DNA from: Schistosoma haematobium | Taxonomy: Eukaryota; Platyhelminthes; Trematoda; Strigeidida; Schistosomatidae | Reading direction: 5' to 3' | Assembly (NCBI RefSeq): GCF_000699445.3 | Contig: NC_067196.1 | Span: forward strand, 43,181,806 to 43,245,805 | DNA: 64,000 bases | Shown here: positions 25,316-40,074 of the stretch, one piece after another | Numbering within the stretch: the stretch's first letter is position 1 | Layout of the letters: each line of letters starts with the position of its first letter | The notes under the pieces: generated by a model | The model's database searches: none | Seen by the model: only the letters and a program-made list of their open reading frames with translations | What the model was told of the DNA's origin: nothing | Program-made: the position numbers and the translations under genes

Positions 25316-28300
25316 CTAAAAAATAACGGGGAAAAACATATAAAATGATATAAATCATAAGAGAATAATCGGAAATTAGTTCATTAATTCATTTGTTGAT
25401 AGTAACCACATATGATAGAACTGTTTTAGTAACTATGAAATAGAAAGTCATACAAACTGGGATCAATTTCCACATGACAGGTAATGCAAGGAATGAATCA
25501 CAAATGGATTTGTGAAAAACCATTTAGATAATTCAATTGGTATTGTTTGCTTGAATCTTCCCATTGAGGTTTGAAATTGCAATTGATCAGTCTATTATTG
25601 GCATATGTGCATATTGTGCGTAATGCCTCGATATTGCCTTAATCTATATTTGCTTATAAAGCTTCTGAATTAAGGCAATATCAAGGCAATACACACAGTA
25701 TGCACATATGCTGATAACAGAATGATCGACTACAGTCTTAAACGTCAGTGGGAAGATTCAAGCAAACGTTACGGAGCGAATTTAAATTCACCCCATTGAA
25801 CAAGCAAGTGGCCATCAGGACTCAGTAGCTGAGTGGGTAACGCCATGGCTTTTGAAGCGAATGGTACTGGGTTCGAGTCCCTGAGTGAACATCAACTCTG
25901 AGATGCAGGTACACCCAGCTGACGAGTCCCAAATAGGACAAAACGCGCGTCCTAGATTCCACTGCTAACCATTTAGATAGATGTTTATTTAAGAGAAACA
26001 ACAGTTAATATGGTTTCCTTTTTTCTAAGTATTAAGAACTACGGTCTTATAACATTTGATCCAATCAGAAAAACTATACTTCATTTAAGTTGAGCAGAAA
26101 GAAACAGAAACGTTATTTCTAAATTAAATGTACAATGCGAACTACGACGTCATTTATTATCGGTTGGCTTTTTTTTCAAATGATCATCATTTATCGTCAA
26201 GATTCTACTAAACTAAAGCTTAGATACAATGTGCATGCGACCAGATAGGCTTACTGAATTCTTACAAACGTCTAAACTATCATTTTTATTTGGCTGTTAG
26301 TACGAATGGGAAATTATTCACCTATCTGACGATCCATTTCACATGATTAGTTAAAAAGACAACGCACTAATATAATTAGGATAATTAAATACTCAGATTA
26401 TTTCCACAGTTAGCATAACTAGTACAAAATCTAGTTCCAATGAATAGTTTTTGCTCTACTGACTAATTAAAAAGTAGTAACTAACGTCATTTTATTTGGT
26501 CTTTAGTACTGATCGAACTATTGATAAAATTGTGACAGATGCACTAGTCTTGAGGACTGGACACTCAATGCATTATGTTCTAATGCTCTAATGGTTAGAG
26601 CCCATCAGCAGGAAGCCCTGTACTTGAGTATTCCGCTTGTTAGTAAATATCACTAAAAAGTATCTGTAAAATTGGGGGAACGTAATCTTTTCGTGCTATT
26701 CCGACCCATCTTATCAAGTATTACAAGACGTTACCACTGAACAAATTAAGATCCAATTGACCTCTTATAGAACTGATATTTTCACACTGATAGGTCACTC
26801 GGTAGGAACTAATATCACATTTTAACAAAGTACCTGACATGTGGTAGTGTGTGCAAATTATACGTGTACATTACTAGGGATTTCGAAACTATGACTTCTT
26901 CAGTGTACATTGGTCTTTCAAATGGTATCATTTCATAATGAAAAACATCTTCAGAGGTTACAATTTATCGATTTTCTTAATAAATCTACTTTTTCGTTAA
27001 ACCAGTTATTTTTTAGTCCTATATAATTTTCATTGGTCCAATTAATCATGATCTGAATTATTTCAAATTATTCAAACTTAGTTGAAATATACCCAAAGAT
27101 TTAAGTGAATAAAATGATAACGAATCTATACTTACCCATTCACAATATTCTAACAAAATATAGAATGGTTCTTGTTCCATGCATACCCCTAATAAACGTG
27201 TAACATAATCATGATCAGACTGACCAAACAATTCTAATTGACGATGAAACTCATTAATATGTACTGAATCACATGAAGTCAATGATTTGACTAATACTAA
27301 GGATTGAGCTTCACCTTCTTGTATATGACGAGCACGAGCCAAGAATACGTCACCGAATTCACCTTTCCCTGTAAAACAACAGAGCCATTTTACTATATAT
27401 GATATATGACTGATATTTTTCTAATAAGCATTTGAAACAAATGAAGATATTTCAAATATTCTGAAAACAAGTTAAAACTTTATCACAATTGTGAACTTAT
27501 GAATATTGTTTTGTCCCTGATAAATATCAGTAGTGATAAAATGTTGAACGATTTTGGTCTACAATCAGTTTTTTTAGGAGTTAATTGAAACTGTATAGTT
27601 GAATATATTATGTTTGTTAAGTGGGATGTTTTATCAAAAATATTTATTTGATTATCCTGATGCATTAGGAATTAAATGGAAAGTTTCATACATCCAATAT
27701 TATACATCAGCTTTGACCAAAGTATTTAGAAAAATAGTCACAATTGATTGATCACTGGGTGGTGAACAATGTCATGTGTGTCAAGTCCTTCTTAGAGAAG
27801 ATCGAATGCTATAGACCAAGTTGCAATGTGGCCACTAGTCTAGGTGACTCGACACTGCATGCACCATTTTGAGATAAGATGGTGGTTGGAGGTAGCCAAC
27901 AGGAAAGCCTGGACCCGAGTTTCGTGCTACATAATACTCGTCAGCAAGGTGTACCTGTAGTCTTGAGGGGAGTGGTCCTTTCCGACGCATTCGACCCCGT
28001 GTCACCTAGCTTCACAGTCAGAGACGTTACCACTCGGCAATAGCATTCGATCTGCACTAAGAAGGACTTGACACACACGACATTGATCACCATTCAATAA
28101 TCAATCAATTGTAATCACATCTCAGTTCTACAGGGGGTCGGTCGCGGCCGGGGTAGCTCAGTGGGAGCGTCTCCGACTGTGGAGATGGGTGACGCGGGAT
28201 CGAATCCGTCGGGGACACCGGTTCCCTCAAGATTACAGGTACACCTTGCTATCGAGTACCAAGTAGCACGAAACCCGGGTCTTATTTCTGGTTTTAAAAA

Positions 28301-28649
28301 TGGAGTGATATTAACTCGAGAGTTATTCATAATGAGGCATGATAAATACCTGATTCCCACTAGTTTGGAACTTTTCAGCATTAAGGAATCATGAACTTGA
28401 CGCTAAAATGAATCAGAGCTCTCATTTGGTACAGAAAGCAAGATTTTGTGCAACAAATGAATTTCAGCTCAATGATTCAACTAATTTATTGAGCTAATAA
28501 ACACAGCTATACATTACTGTGAAAATAAACTTTATTTCTAAATCCGTAAAATACAAGTCACCTCGACTGTGGACACTAATGATTGCGTAGAGCTATGCTC
28601 GAATCAGTCAGTACATATAATCATATATTTTTATTTTCAAAGTTGTACA

Positions 28650-28697
<48 letters not shown>

Positions 28698-31600
28698 AAG
28701 TCATATGTCAATAAGTAATTGTAGGTTTGTTAGAATTCGGTTAGTTGTAATGTGGAATCCGACATCATAATTTCTAGCAAACAAATAGTTGTTAAAGGAA
28801 ATACGTGAAGCATGAGAAACATATGATTATCATACTGAACAGCAACCAGCTATCATTCGGTTATAATAAAGATGTGTTAGTGACAATGTGGATAGGAAAT
28901 ACATTAAGAAAAGCACTTAACTGCGTCATGAGGCAAGTTCTCACTTGGAACCCTCAAGGCCAAAGAAGAAGAGGAAGATCAAAGTGCACACTGAACCGAG
29001 AAATGGACAGACATGAGACTAATGAACAACAATTGGATAGAGCTAGAAGGGGAGGCCCAGGACAGAGTGGGTTAGAGAATGCTGGTCGTCGGCCTATGCT
29101 CCATTGGGGGTAACGGGTGTAAGTAAGTGTTAGTGGCAATCAAGAATTCTGTTTAAAAACCATTTTAATAATAATGGTGTAAGATGTAAGCATTTTAGCA
29201 AATTTAGTGAAATATGAACGCGAGAAGAATAAATAAGAGAGACCTATGAGGCTAAGAAATTGTTTTTTGCAAACACAACTCAAGTTTTAAATTGTGTATG
29301 GCTAAAACTTCCCGAATATAATGCGTGTTCATCGGTACACCTGTTCGCATCTTTGACTACATTCTGTGAAAAGATGAGTCTGAAACTGAGAATTTTTTGA
29401 ACTAACTAATATATTACAAAATAGAAGTCGTAATGAGTACTCGTTGGTCAATGCCATATAAATACAGTATAACAGCGGCTTGCTGGTTTAAGCACAAATG
29501 TCAGTCTATAGGTATCATGTTCATATTTTACTTGACTTACACCGGTTCAGGAAGTCGGGTAGAATCGGTAGTTCTCATACAGAAATTCAGCCCAAAATAT
29601 ATGAACAGGTCTTTCATTAAAGAGTTGGATTAAATTAAAATAATTTAATAATATGCGCAATTTACAGTTCAAGACAAAGGAGGACTACTTTATTTTGCAT
29701 CTCTTCATTCAACTTCAAAATACTAATGAAAATCAAATTGATTTAAAATCATTATGAAACAGAAAACATTTCAATAAATTTCTTTACATTATAATTAATA
29801 ATGAATAAATAAAATCATAAACAAACCTAGTATTCCTTCCATTTGTAGTTCACAACGTGGATAATTCATACGATCTGTTTGACTAATAGTGTGTAATGCA
29901 TTTGACTGATCATATTGATTCAAGCTATTGACATGTGAAGCCATTTGATTGGGAGGTGATCCGAAATTAGAAGCACCACTTAAAAGGGAACGAGAGTACA
30001 AGCTAGTTGAATTACCAGAAGATACTCCACTAAAATGTGATCGTGAATCAAGCGGAGTTGGTGGTGGTGCAGAGACAAGATGTGATTCAGATGTAGTTGT
30101 AGCAATTGTACTGCTTGCCACACCCGTACTAGTGCCTTTGTGCGCCGAAAACATAAGATTACATGACGGACTCATCATAGAGTGTCCATGTACATATGAG
30201 TGACCGTTAAGATCTCCAATATCTGTCAAAGGATTAGCAAATCCGTCTATTGGTCCGGCGGCACCGGCCGACTGTAGTAATTTGGCCTGAGCATCGTTTT
30301 GTCCATAATATGCATTGTCACTTATAGGCCACCAGCATTTCGTATCATTTACTGAAATGTTTGGCCTTTGATTTGACCCAGGTTCTGTGCACATTAAAGG
30401 ATGTGGTAAAGTACCACTATCAGGATAACTTGTTCCACTTCGTGTGCCAGATGCACTAGTCAACACGGGGCGACCATAATGAGGTAGTTGACTAAGAGAT
30501 GCATTTGCAGTTGTATTTATCCCCGATGTGCAACCGCCTCCTAATAATAAACCACATTCCATATTACCAGTTCCAGCGCCACCCCCGCCGCTTCCTTGTG
30601 ATCCTCTTTTGCCACCATTCGGATTACTAGGATCATTCAAAGGATTAAGTAATTGACCATTTTCATGTAACTTGCCACCTAATTACAAAGAGACGAAAAT
30701 CAGATTTTACTGACTTTTCCTAATGAACCGTAACAATCTTAAACCGAATAAATATATGTAAGTGCATACTACTCTTCAAATACATAATGTCATTTTAAAA
30801 AAATATTAAATTCAAAACAACTTTTGAAATCATACATAAATTGCTGATGAAAGTAATAGTCCATAAACGACTGCTTCTGTTGATTCGAGTATTTAGATAG
30901 AGGAAAAAAGTGTTCAGAATCGGATGAGGGTAAGTTAATCATATCAATGTTGCCTATGAATACTAAAGGGTTCAGTGTCACTTCTTCATATGCTGGTGGA
31001 TTCGACAAGACAAACTTCATTGGTTGAAGAATAAATAATTAAGTTAATTTCTTTGGTTTTCAAATCTAAATTTTATGGTCTATATCATGGAATAACGTTT
31101 GGTAAAGAACATTTGAAAACTAGAAGGCATTGAACAGATATTTAGTCTTAGTATAGGACTCCTTCCTTGTGTCGAATAGTTGTTTAATTGAAATCAGTTT
31201 GTGAGGTATACAATAAAATTCAACAATCTCCACAATTTCACTTCCTATAGTAACCAAATATATATGTCTAGAAGAGTTTTAAAACCGACCTCTTCTTTTT
31301 ATGATTAATCCTATAAGTAAAATACTTAATTGTTGATCTCGTTTTTTTGTCTAACTAATATTGAATCCAGCTATGTTACTACATAATGATTCATAATCGT
31401 AATTAAAATTTTAATACAATAAACATGAGACAGGCTCTTCATAATGTATAAAATAAAAATCGTAACACTGTCTAATTCCTTAGAGAAATCAAAACTATTT
31501 ATCTTGTTTAACCTGTTACTTTTTTTAAATAGGAAAACAAACAAACAAACTATTAGACGGAAATGTTCTTGTATATTCCTTCATGTTGGTTTACGTTTTA

Positions 31601-34600
31601 TCAAGATAATCAAAAAATGTAGAACAAAGACAAGATTCTTATGAACTGACTTGTTTGTTTAAGATTTAGTAAATTTACTAAGTAACAAAACATCAAGATG
31701 GGGGTATATATATATATATATATTTACTGAAAAACGTGGTGCATTTATGATTATGAGTATTTTATGTACTTGAATCTAAGGTATTTATGTTTTATGTACC
31801 ATTGTTACCCACCACCCTGTGAATATAATCATTAATAATGTTATATTTATTTATATTATTACATGAAGAGAAGAAGAGAGTCGAGTAATAATTAACCAAA
31901 ACAACAGAAATCCATACAAACACTAATCATGTATCATGATAAATCTTTAGTTTTTATTGCCAGTTAAAACAAGTGATTGTGTTTTGATTAACGACTTTTT
32001 TTTTCTCTTCATTTGTTAAATGATTTATTAATAAAAATTGAATGAATGTTTTTCTTCTTTCATTATGAATAAATAAGACAGTCTAAACATTTAAGAGGTA
32101 AATATATACTATGCTAAATTTGTTTTCTTTCTGTTTATATATGCACTTTCAAATTCTTATTATTTGATACACTTTTCATTACCCATAACTTGCCTGATTA
32201 TTTTGATGTTTCGGTCTTCTTGAGAAAACTAAGAAATCTCATTAATCACTAAAAAAAAATTAGGGGGGGGAAGAAATATGAATTTCTTTTTTGATTCCGT
32301 TTTCGTCAGGTCAAACCAGACATTTTTCTCATTCTTTATAAAAAAATATGAAACTTATGAAATTGAAGTATATATATATATCTTGTGCAATGAAAGTACG
32401 AAAGCAGCTTCTTGAGATAGCAATAACAACGAAACAAACAAACAAAGCCCAAATACATTTAGAATTGATCAAAACATAAATCCTTAACTGTTATGTGATA
32501 GAAACATGAAAAAAAATCAACATTCGAATCTTGCTTGTGGAAGACAGAGTAGTGGTAGTAGTAATATCCAATTATGCTGACGTATATTGTAATAAATGTA
32601 AATAAGTGGGTGAGTAGATGGAATGACAGGAGTGAATCATCTTCCTTTTCATCAACAACAATAATAATAATAACAAAATACAGAATATCACATCAAAGAA
32701 ATGATTAATGAGTTAATTCTCAACTTATAGACTTACCACTTTTACGTGATCGGTTACGTCGAGTACGTACCATACGAACACTACAGAATGTTGTTAATCC
32801 AATAATTAAGCCTAAATAGGCAACAGCACATCCAACTACTATAAAAATAGTTTTCATCATACCAGTACTTGTACCATCTTCACCAAGTTGTTGTCGAGTA
32901 TATTCTTCCGGAGCTGCATAATGTTACGAATACATATGCACAAAAAATACGAACAAACAAATAAATATTAAAATGTCAGCAAGTAAACAATAGAAGTAAA
33001 GAGTAATCTGAATAAAAACAGTACAGATGCATGGCTCTTAGAAATGCATATACCTATATATATAGTTACACTGTTAATCTGTGCAGTTATATTTAGATTA
33101 TTGTAAGCTTATACATGAATTCATTTTTGTAAACAAATGTTTTCTAACAAACAGTGAATAATTTATTAGTTTTTTTTTTAATATGCCCCAATAGTTGGGG
33201 AGAAATGAAAATAGCATTTAATGTGCTTTAATCTTTCAATCTATAATATGCTTCGTATTTCAACGGTTAATAGGTATGTAATACAGGAAATATGTTTATT
33301 ACTTTATAGATGAATCATATATTCTGTGATATCTCATTGTTGATAAGTAAATAATATTTAAAATGAGTTAGATATTTAGTGCTATAGGTGACCTGTTTTT
33401 TCAATCGTACACTCAAGTTTGTTGTCGCTTAAACGTTAAAATGTTGGAAACAATTTTAAAATTTCCTTCATATATCCATACAGTTATCTTATTCGTGGTG
33501 TTCCTTTTCGTCTGCAGTTTTTTCTAATTTAAAGGGAAGTAAACAATGTACTTGATTGAATTGAATAAGAGTAAAAGTCCATAGTGAACTTTAGGCAAAA
33601 CTTAAATAAAAAGAAGTATGACAATATATCGGATTCCAAAAATGTTCAAACAAACAAGTTACAGAAAGTATTCATTGATCTGTATATATTATCAGTTGTC
33701 GGGAGACGTACCGAAATAGTATATAAACCTTGAAAGGTCATTCTCTCGAATGTTACTGGTTAAATTAAAGCTTATGGTGAACTTATCGCAGTTGATAACA
33801 TCAAGTTGAGTTTATCAAGGCTGTCTATTTTCGTCATTCTTATTTGCCTTCGCTAAAGAGATTTCTTTAGAGAAGTTTTTGCTGATGATACCGTTCACAA
33901 TAACGATGAAAGCTCCACCAACAAACCACACAGCTCAGAGAACAAATCTCCACCATTATCATCCACCTGAGCTACAAATCTTCTTGATTATCTCATGAAA
34001 AATGTTGCTCACAATAAAAGTAAGAATTTAAAGTAAACTGATAGTTTCTGCATTTATGAAAAAGTAGCTTAAGATAAATACTCACTGAGGACTCTGACAA
34101 ATACTCCTTGACGAGTTTTGATAGCATGTTTATTGCCAGCAACGCATATATACTCAGCTTGATCTGATAAATGCACTTGTTTAATAATTAAACTACCATT
34201 TGAAAACGCTGTTATACGTCCTCCATTTGCTTGCATATTTCTTGAAATTGCAGCTACAACAGCATCCGCGCTAGATGCACTGTTTAAATTATGATCAATC
34301 GAAGCTGATGAAGAACTTGAACTAGACGGTGGTGGTTGCAAAAATTGTTGTTCTTGTAAATGATTATCAGCTGATCGACTTGAATCAGATAAATCAGTAG
34401 ATTGGGGAATTAGTAATTCACTATCAACTAATGGAGTATAAACACTTGGAATTTTATAACCGGGTTTTTTAACTATCCAACTAATTTGCGGATGTGGATC
34501 ACCTGATGCATGACAATTAAGTATAATTTGATTACCAACGCGAATTGTTTGGTTTGCACTGATTTGTGATATTTGAGGTTTTTCTATGTAGAATAAAAGG

Positions 34601-37600
34601 ATGAATAGTAAATTGTTATGAAAGATTCGCTAAAACGAAGAGTAAAACCTTCACTATTTAGAACTATATATGTGTGACATTACAAAAAAAAAACAGAGAT
34701 GCTATTGAATTACTAAAAAAACTATGACTCCTGTTCAGCAAGCTCTAACGGACTAGTTTACCACTGCATATTCGGAAAAGTAGAAAATTAGCAAAATTCA
34801 TTTTCTCTAAAGTGTCATCTTAGAGCAAATAAATTACAGTTTGATGTTGAGCACAGTTATATAGAATTCCATTACATTAAAAGAGTAGACAATTTGATCT
34901 TATCCCTACTTTTGGTAATGCTTTTTGACTGGAAATTTGGGTGGGATGGGTTTGAATCCTATGGAGGACAAGTGAACCTTGCTGGACGATATTAAATTGA
35001 ACAAAATCAGGGCTCTATGTTGATTGTCTGTAACTAACCAATATCAAGCTTAATGATTTGGTGAAAATTGTTTACTTTATAGAGTTGACTGACTTGAAAT
35101 AAGTTTTATGACGAGCTGATCAACTGCTGTGAACTGTCTGCTCTTAGTGTGGAACTCATGGACAGTATAAACTTTCACAAGTGAATGGTAAAGAACTAAG
35201 TACTTTGAAGGATTTAACACTTAGTGGTCTATTTAAACATTTTGTGCTGCTTATAAACTAAGAAAAATTAAAACTAACCGTCCTTGTTTAGATTTATTTG
35301 AACTGAATAATCATGCCTCCTAATTGTGTATACTCACAAGCTATTATGAGATATAAATGTTATTAGAATGTTAAGTAATGGAAATCTTAAACGGAAATAC
35401 TACAGTTGTTGATAATATTTTCCACCTTGTCTATCCATGGAAAAAACGATAGACAAGTACAGTAGATCAACTGCAGCTTACATATGACGAATGAGAAAAA
35501 TAATTGTAACAGTTCAATTTGTATGAAATTATCATGATTACAGATGAATGATTATTAATAACAATCCTAAAAGACAATTGTGAAGAATAAAAATTCGAGT
35601 GCATGTTAAGCATATTGAAATATTGCACATTTAGTACTACTTACTCTAAAAAGTTTATGGTATCGAATAAAGCTATTTCGATAAGACTATAATTTATAGA
35701 CAACCTATGAGCGACGCTAAAGTAACCCTGAGAATGTTTACCTCCTCACTAAGGTTAAATGAACGTTACAAATCAGTGTGAGGAATTAAGATCATGATTT
35801 ACAGTTGATGAATAGGGTTAGGAGTTAGATTTAAATTTTTCAACACGAACTGACACCATCTAAAATTCCAAAACTCTAGCCAAATGGATAAATGAATTTC
35901 GCGCAAAAACCCATGATCTAACATCTTACATCTGATTGGTTCATCCATAAATTATAGTCTGGACGCTATTACTATTTATTTTCATAATTATTATTTGGCT
36001 ATTAAAAAAAATTAATGATGGCGTATTCTATCTGTAAACAATCTGAATATTTCGGGGTTATTTACACATTTTGATATATATTGATCAGTCAATTAAAATG
36101 TTTGTTTCCTTTCAGAGTAAACAGTAATAAACTGCAAAGTTATGTTGAGCATAAAATAAATTAATTTTATGGCAAGTGTAATTTTTCAGTGTTTATATAT
36201 AGATGTAAATTAATTCTATAAGAGAACAACGGATTTCAGTGAATACATTAATGATTCACAGTAATAGAATGAAAACCTCATTATATTATATGGTTTTCTT
36301 AATTCTATTTTCTAAAGAAACATTTTCAAAACTCAGGAAAACTATATAGTAATTTAAAATAATGTTTGAGATAGGTAAAGTTGGTAGGCAAAATAAAAGT
36401 TTTAAATATATTTACGGAAATATTTTCAGAGAGGGGTTTTGTGAATATTATGTTATATGTTGGCTCAGTGGTCTAGAGATTAAGCGTTAGTGCGCGAGAC
36501 CCATAGGTCCTGGGTTCAAATCTCGCGAGACGGGATCGTGGAAACACACTGCTGAGGATTCGTACAAAAGGACCAAACGGCTGTCCAGTGGTTCCAGGTT
36601 TTCCATGATGATCTAGCTTCAATTAACTCATGAATTCTAGTAATAATTTTGCTGAAATATGTTTGAACTACTCACTAGCAGTACGTTTTATGACAAAACC
36701 AATAGTTTTTTTTCAAAAAAGAAACAGTACAGCATTATTCAGAACAACAAATAGATATATCGAAAATGATTTGAGTAGACATTTTGTTATAGTATGAATA
36801 CTGCTCATTCAAGTTAATTATAACTGAATTTATAGTTAAATATGAAACAAATATAAGTATCACCGCATGTGCATATATTCTATTTTTCATTAACTTTAAG
36901 AGCTGAACCTCAGATCAGGCGTTTATGTAACTGTATTATAACAGAAATCAATTTAATCCTGAATGATTTTCAGTGAGTGATTGAGTTATATAATGGACAA
37001 GTAATATAAAGACATTTGTATTGTTTGTTTATTTTTTCATCATTTGTTGTTTAGAATAAATCACAGTTGTTAGAAAACAGAAACACAGTTAAGCGACTTC
37101 TCACGTTAGTTAAAAAACTCATTCAATTTGCACATATTTTTTACAAGACTTAAATGATACAATGAAAACTTATTTCTCACAGAAATTATGACCATTTAAC
37201 CAGAAGAAGAATTCAATGAGTCAATAAATCAAGGAAACTATTAAAAAAGAAAAAAAAAGATAGTTGAAACAAACAAATTCAAAGTGTTACAATGTTTAAT
37301 GAGAAAACTTAAGGAAACAAAATAGTGGAGAATAACATTTCAAGGATCTTAATGAATGATGATAAAATTGATGTTGCCTATGGTGCTGGTGATGATAATC
37401 ATAAATGATAAACTTATTGGGAATGAGAATTTTCTTGAACAACTGTCAAATATTTTTTCAAAAAAATATTGTTTTATTAAAATAACATTGTGTATTTACT
37501 TGATGAGTTACCAGCTTAGTTTCTAAGGTTGTTTTGGTATATTGTTTTTTTAAGGTTTCATGAAAAGATATAACAAAAATGAAAACTACACAACTACCTG

Positions 37601-40028
37601 TCAGGTTTATTTAAACATAATTAATTGTGGTAATATTTACATAAAAAGTCATATGTGCAGATGTGTAAACAAGACAAAACATAACAACTGATGTATGAGC
37701 AAATATAAACACTGACCAGTTAAACATACACAAGAATATATATATATATATATATATACAAACACACGTAAAGGTATAAATCAAACCCCTTACCCCAGAT
37801 TCAGGTAAAAAAATAGTTTAAAATTTATAGCTTTCTGAAAATATAGGTACCATCAAAACAATGAGGTAAAACAAACTCTTAACCATATTGTTAACATTAT
37901 TAGTACTAGCATTAATAATAATAATATTATTAATAGCTGTAACCATTATTATCATCGTTACGAGCTGGGATTTGTTTCTTTTTCTAGACTTAAAATAAAC
38001 AAACAGAATCAGGTCAAAATAGCTGATTTCTAAAGAAGTGAAAATATAAAAGAATAACAAAATACCATCAGCCGTAATAATAATAATAATAATAATAATT
38101 CATGTTGACACATCGGTCTCAATCGGTGCATTATTGATGTATATTTGTCTGTGTGCATAAACTTAGTTGTAGTCATAAAAACAAACAAACTAAACAAATA
38201 AAAAAAACCACGGAACAAGAAGAAAAGGGAGAATCGAATCGAAGAGAATTTAAGTTGAGAGGCAGATGAAGCAGTAAAACAGTAAATGTTATAGTGTTGG
38301 AATTAGAATAGTAATTAAAATAAAAACGACAGTTTAATTTTATTGAAGAGAAAAACTTTAATCAGAAAATATGAGATAATCCTTTTTGTTCCACTAAATC
38401 AAGAGAGAATAGTCATCGTGAATTTGTGTATTAGATTAGTTGATTGATTAAAGTATGACTGAATGTGAATTCAGTTTTAAGAGAAGTTAATAAAGAAAAT
38501 ACACGTTTAGTAATGTTTGGTTTCAAATTGTTCGAATAACATTAACTTATGGTTAATGTCGCTTGTCAGTAATTATATTGAGATGGTTGAGTGTAAATGT
38601 GAAGAAACATGAGGTATACGTTTCATGCTATAGCAAAATCATCACTAATAATCTATTTGAAACTATAAATAAAATGAGTAACCTAAAAACGCTTTAAGCT
38701 CTCTCTCAATATCTCAGATGGAAATATTACTGGTGGTATAGGGTTGTTTCAACTGTTGAATTTTACTGAAACCATGGTACAATCACAGCTAGATAGCTAT
38801 TGGAAAGCCGGGAGAGGGTAGAGCAACACTCCTACGGTTAGCTTTGATTGTGAATAATTTTTGTCAAGCCCTTTCACTGACTAATTTAACAGACTGTTAT
38901 TCGGACAGTAATAATTCGGCTATTTTTTGCATCATTATGATCTCTATCGTGTCTGTATAAATGTGCACGCTTGATCACATGTGATGGCCTTCTTTCGCTA
39001 GCTTAAATGTTATTCGGTTAAATATCCCTCAATCAGTCATTCTCTCTTCCGCGTATATACGTGTTCGAATCCTTTTAATAGCCTTTGTCTTGCCTAGCTG
39101 CGCCTTGATTCGAACTGACTATAAGTTTGCTTCTGCGTTCGCTAGCACAGACATATTAGCCTCATTGCTGCAATTTGCTCGATGTGCTTCTAACTTGGTT
39201 ATCTGGGCTATCCACTAATAAAATGTAGTTGCCGTATCTTATTGCCTTCCGAATTCAAACACCGTTGGGATTTATATGATAACGGTTATTACGGTGATTG
39301 ATGAACGAAGCTAAGTCACTACAAGGAGTCGTGGATGCGTAATGCAGAAGAGTCCTATACTGAAACGAGACGGCCATCCAGTACTTCTGGGTTTTCAATG
39401 GTTTTCTAACATAAATCGATTCAAGATTTCAAAGAAATGCTACTATTGGGCTATTTTAGGGGCTTCATATACCTTTTAATGAATTACAGCAATTGCAGCT
39501 AGAAATGTAATTAGTTATACATCGATTGATTATCTTAACTCAAGTAGCTTGGGAGATAAGACTAGTGTGTTTTTACTCTCAGTAGGAAAAGAAACAAATT
39601 TCGTCTGGGAGAAGAGAGGGGATACATGCAGTTGACTGATGAATTGTGAAAAGAATACAACAAGAGATGTTTAATAAACCATATCTCTTCTTTATTACAC
39701 TTTATCATACGACTGAAATTATACCTTAAAACTTTCAATTCCAGAAAATCCTTCGTCATTTTCGGGATATATCTAAAACTATTACATTGACTGTAAATAG
39801 ACATTATATGGAACAAACAAAGTAATATTTTTATAAATTAATATTTAGCCATAGAAAAAAATTAGGCCACTGAAAACATATACATAATAGACATATAAGT
39901 ACTTACACAAAAGTCTATGTCCGACTACATCCATATGAAATGGACACATAAACACAAAAAAGAACATCAACACACTCATGAATACACAATCTGTGTGCAA
40001 GATAATACAACAATATATACATACAGGC

Positions 40029-40074
<46 letters not shown>

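Noticed and set aside
28115..28394. Coding frames over 28115-28394 on both strands
   Set aside because: They are translations of the family C SINE.
29949..30203. Plus-strand frame antisense to the juxtamembrane exon
   Set aside because: Shadow of the PTK7 exon, which has better splice and domain support.
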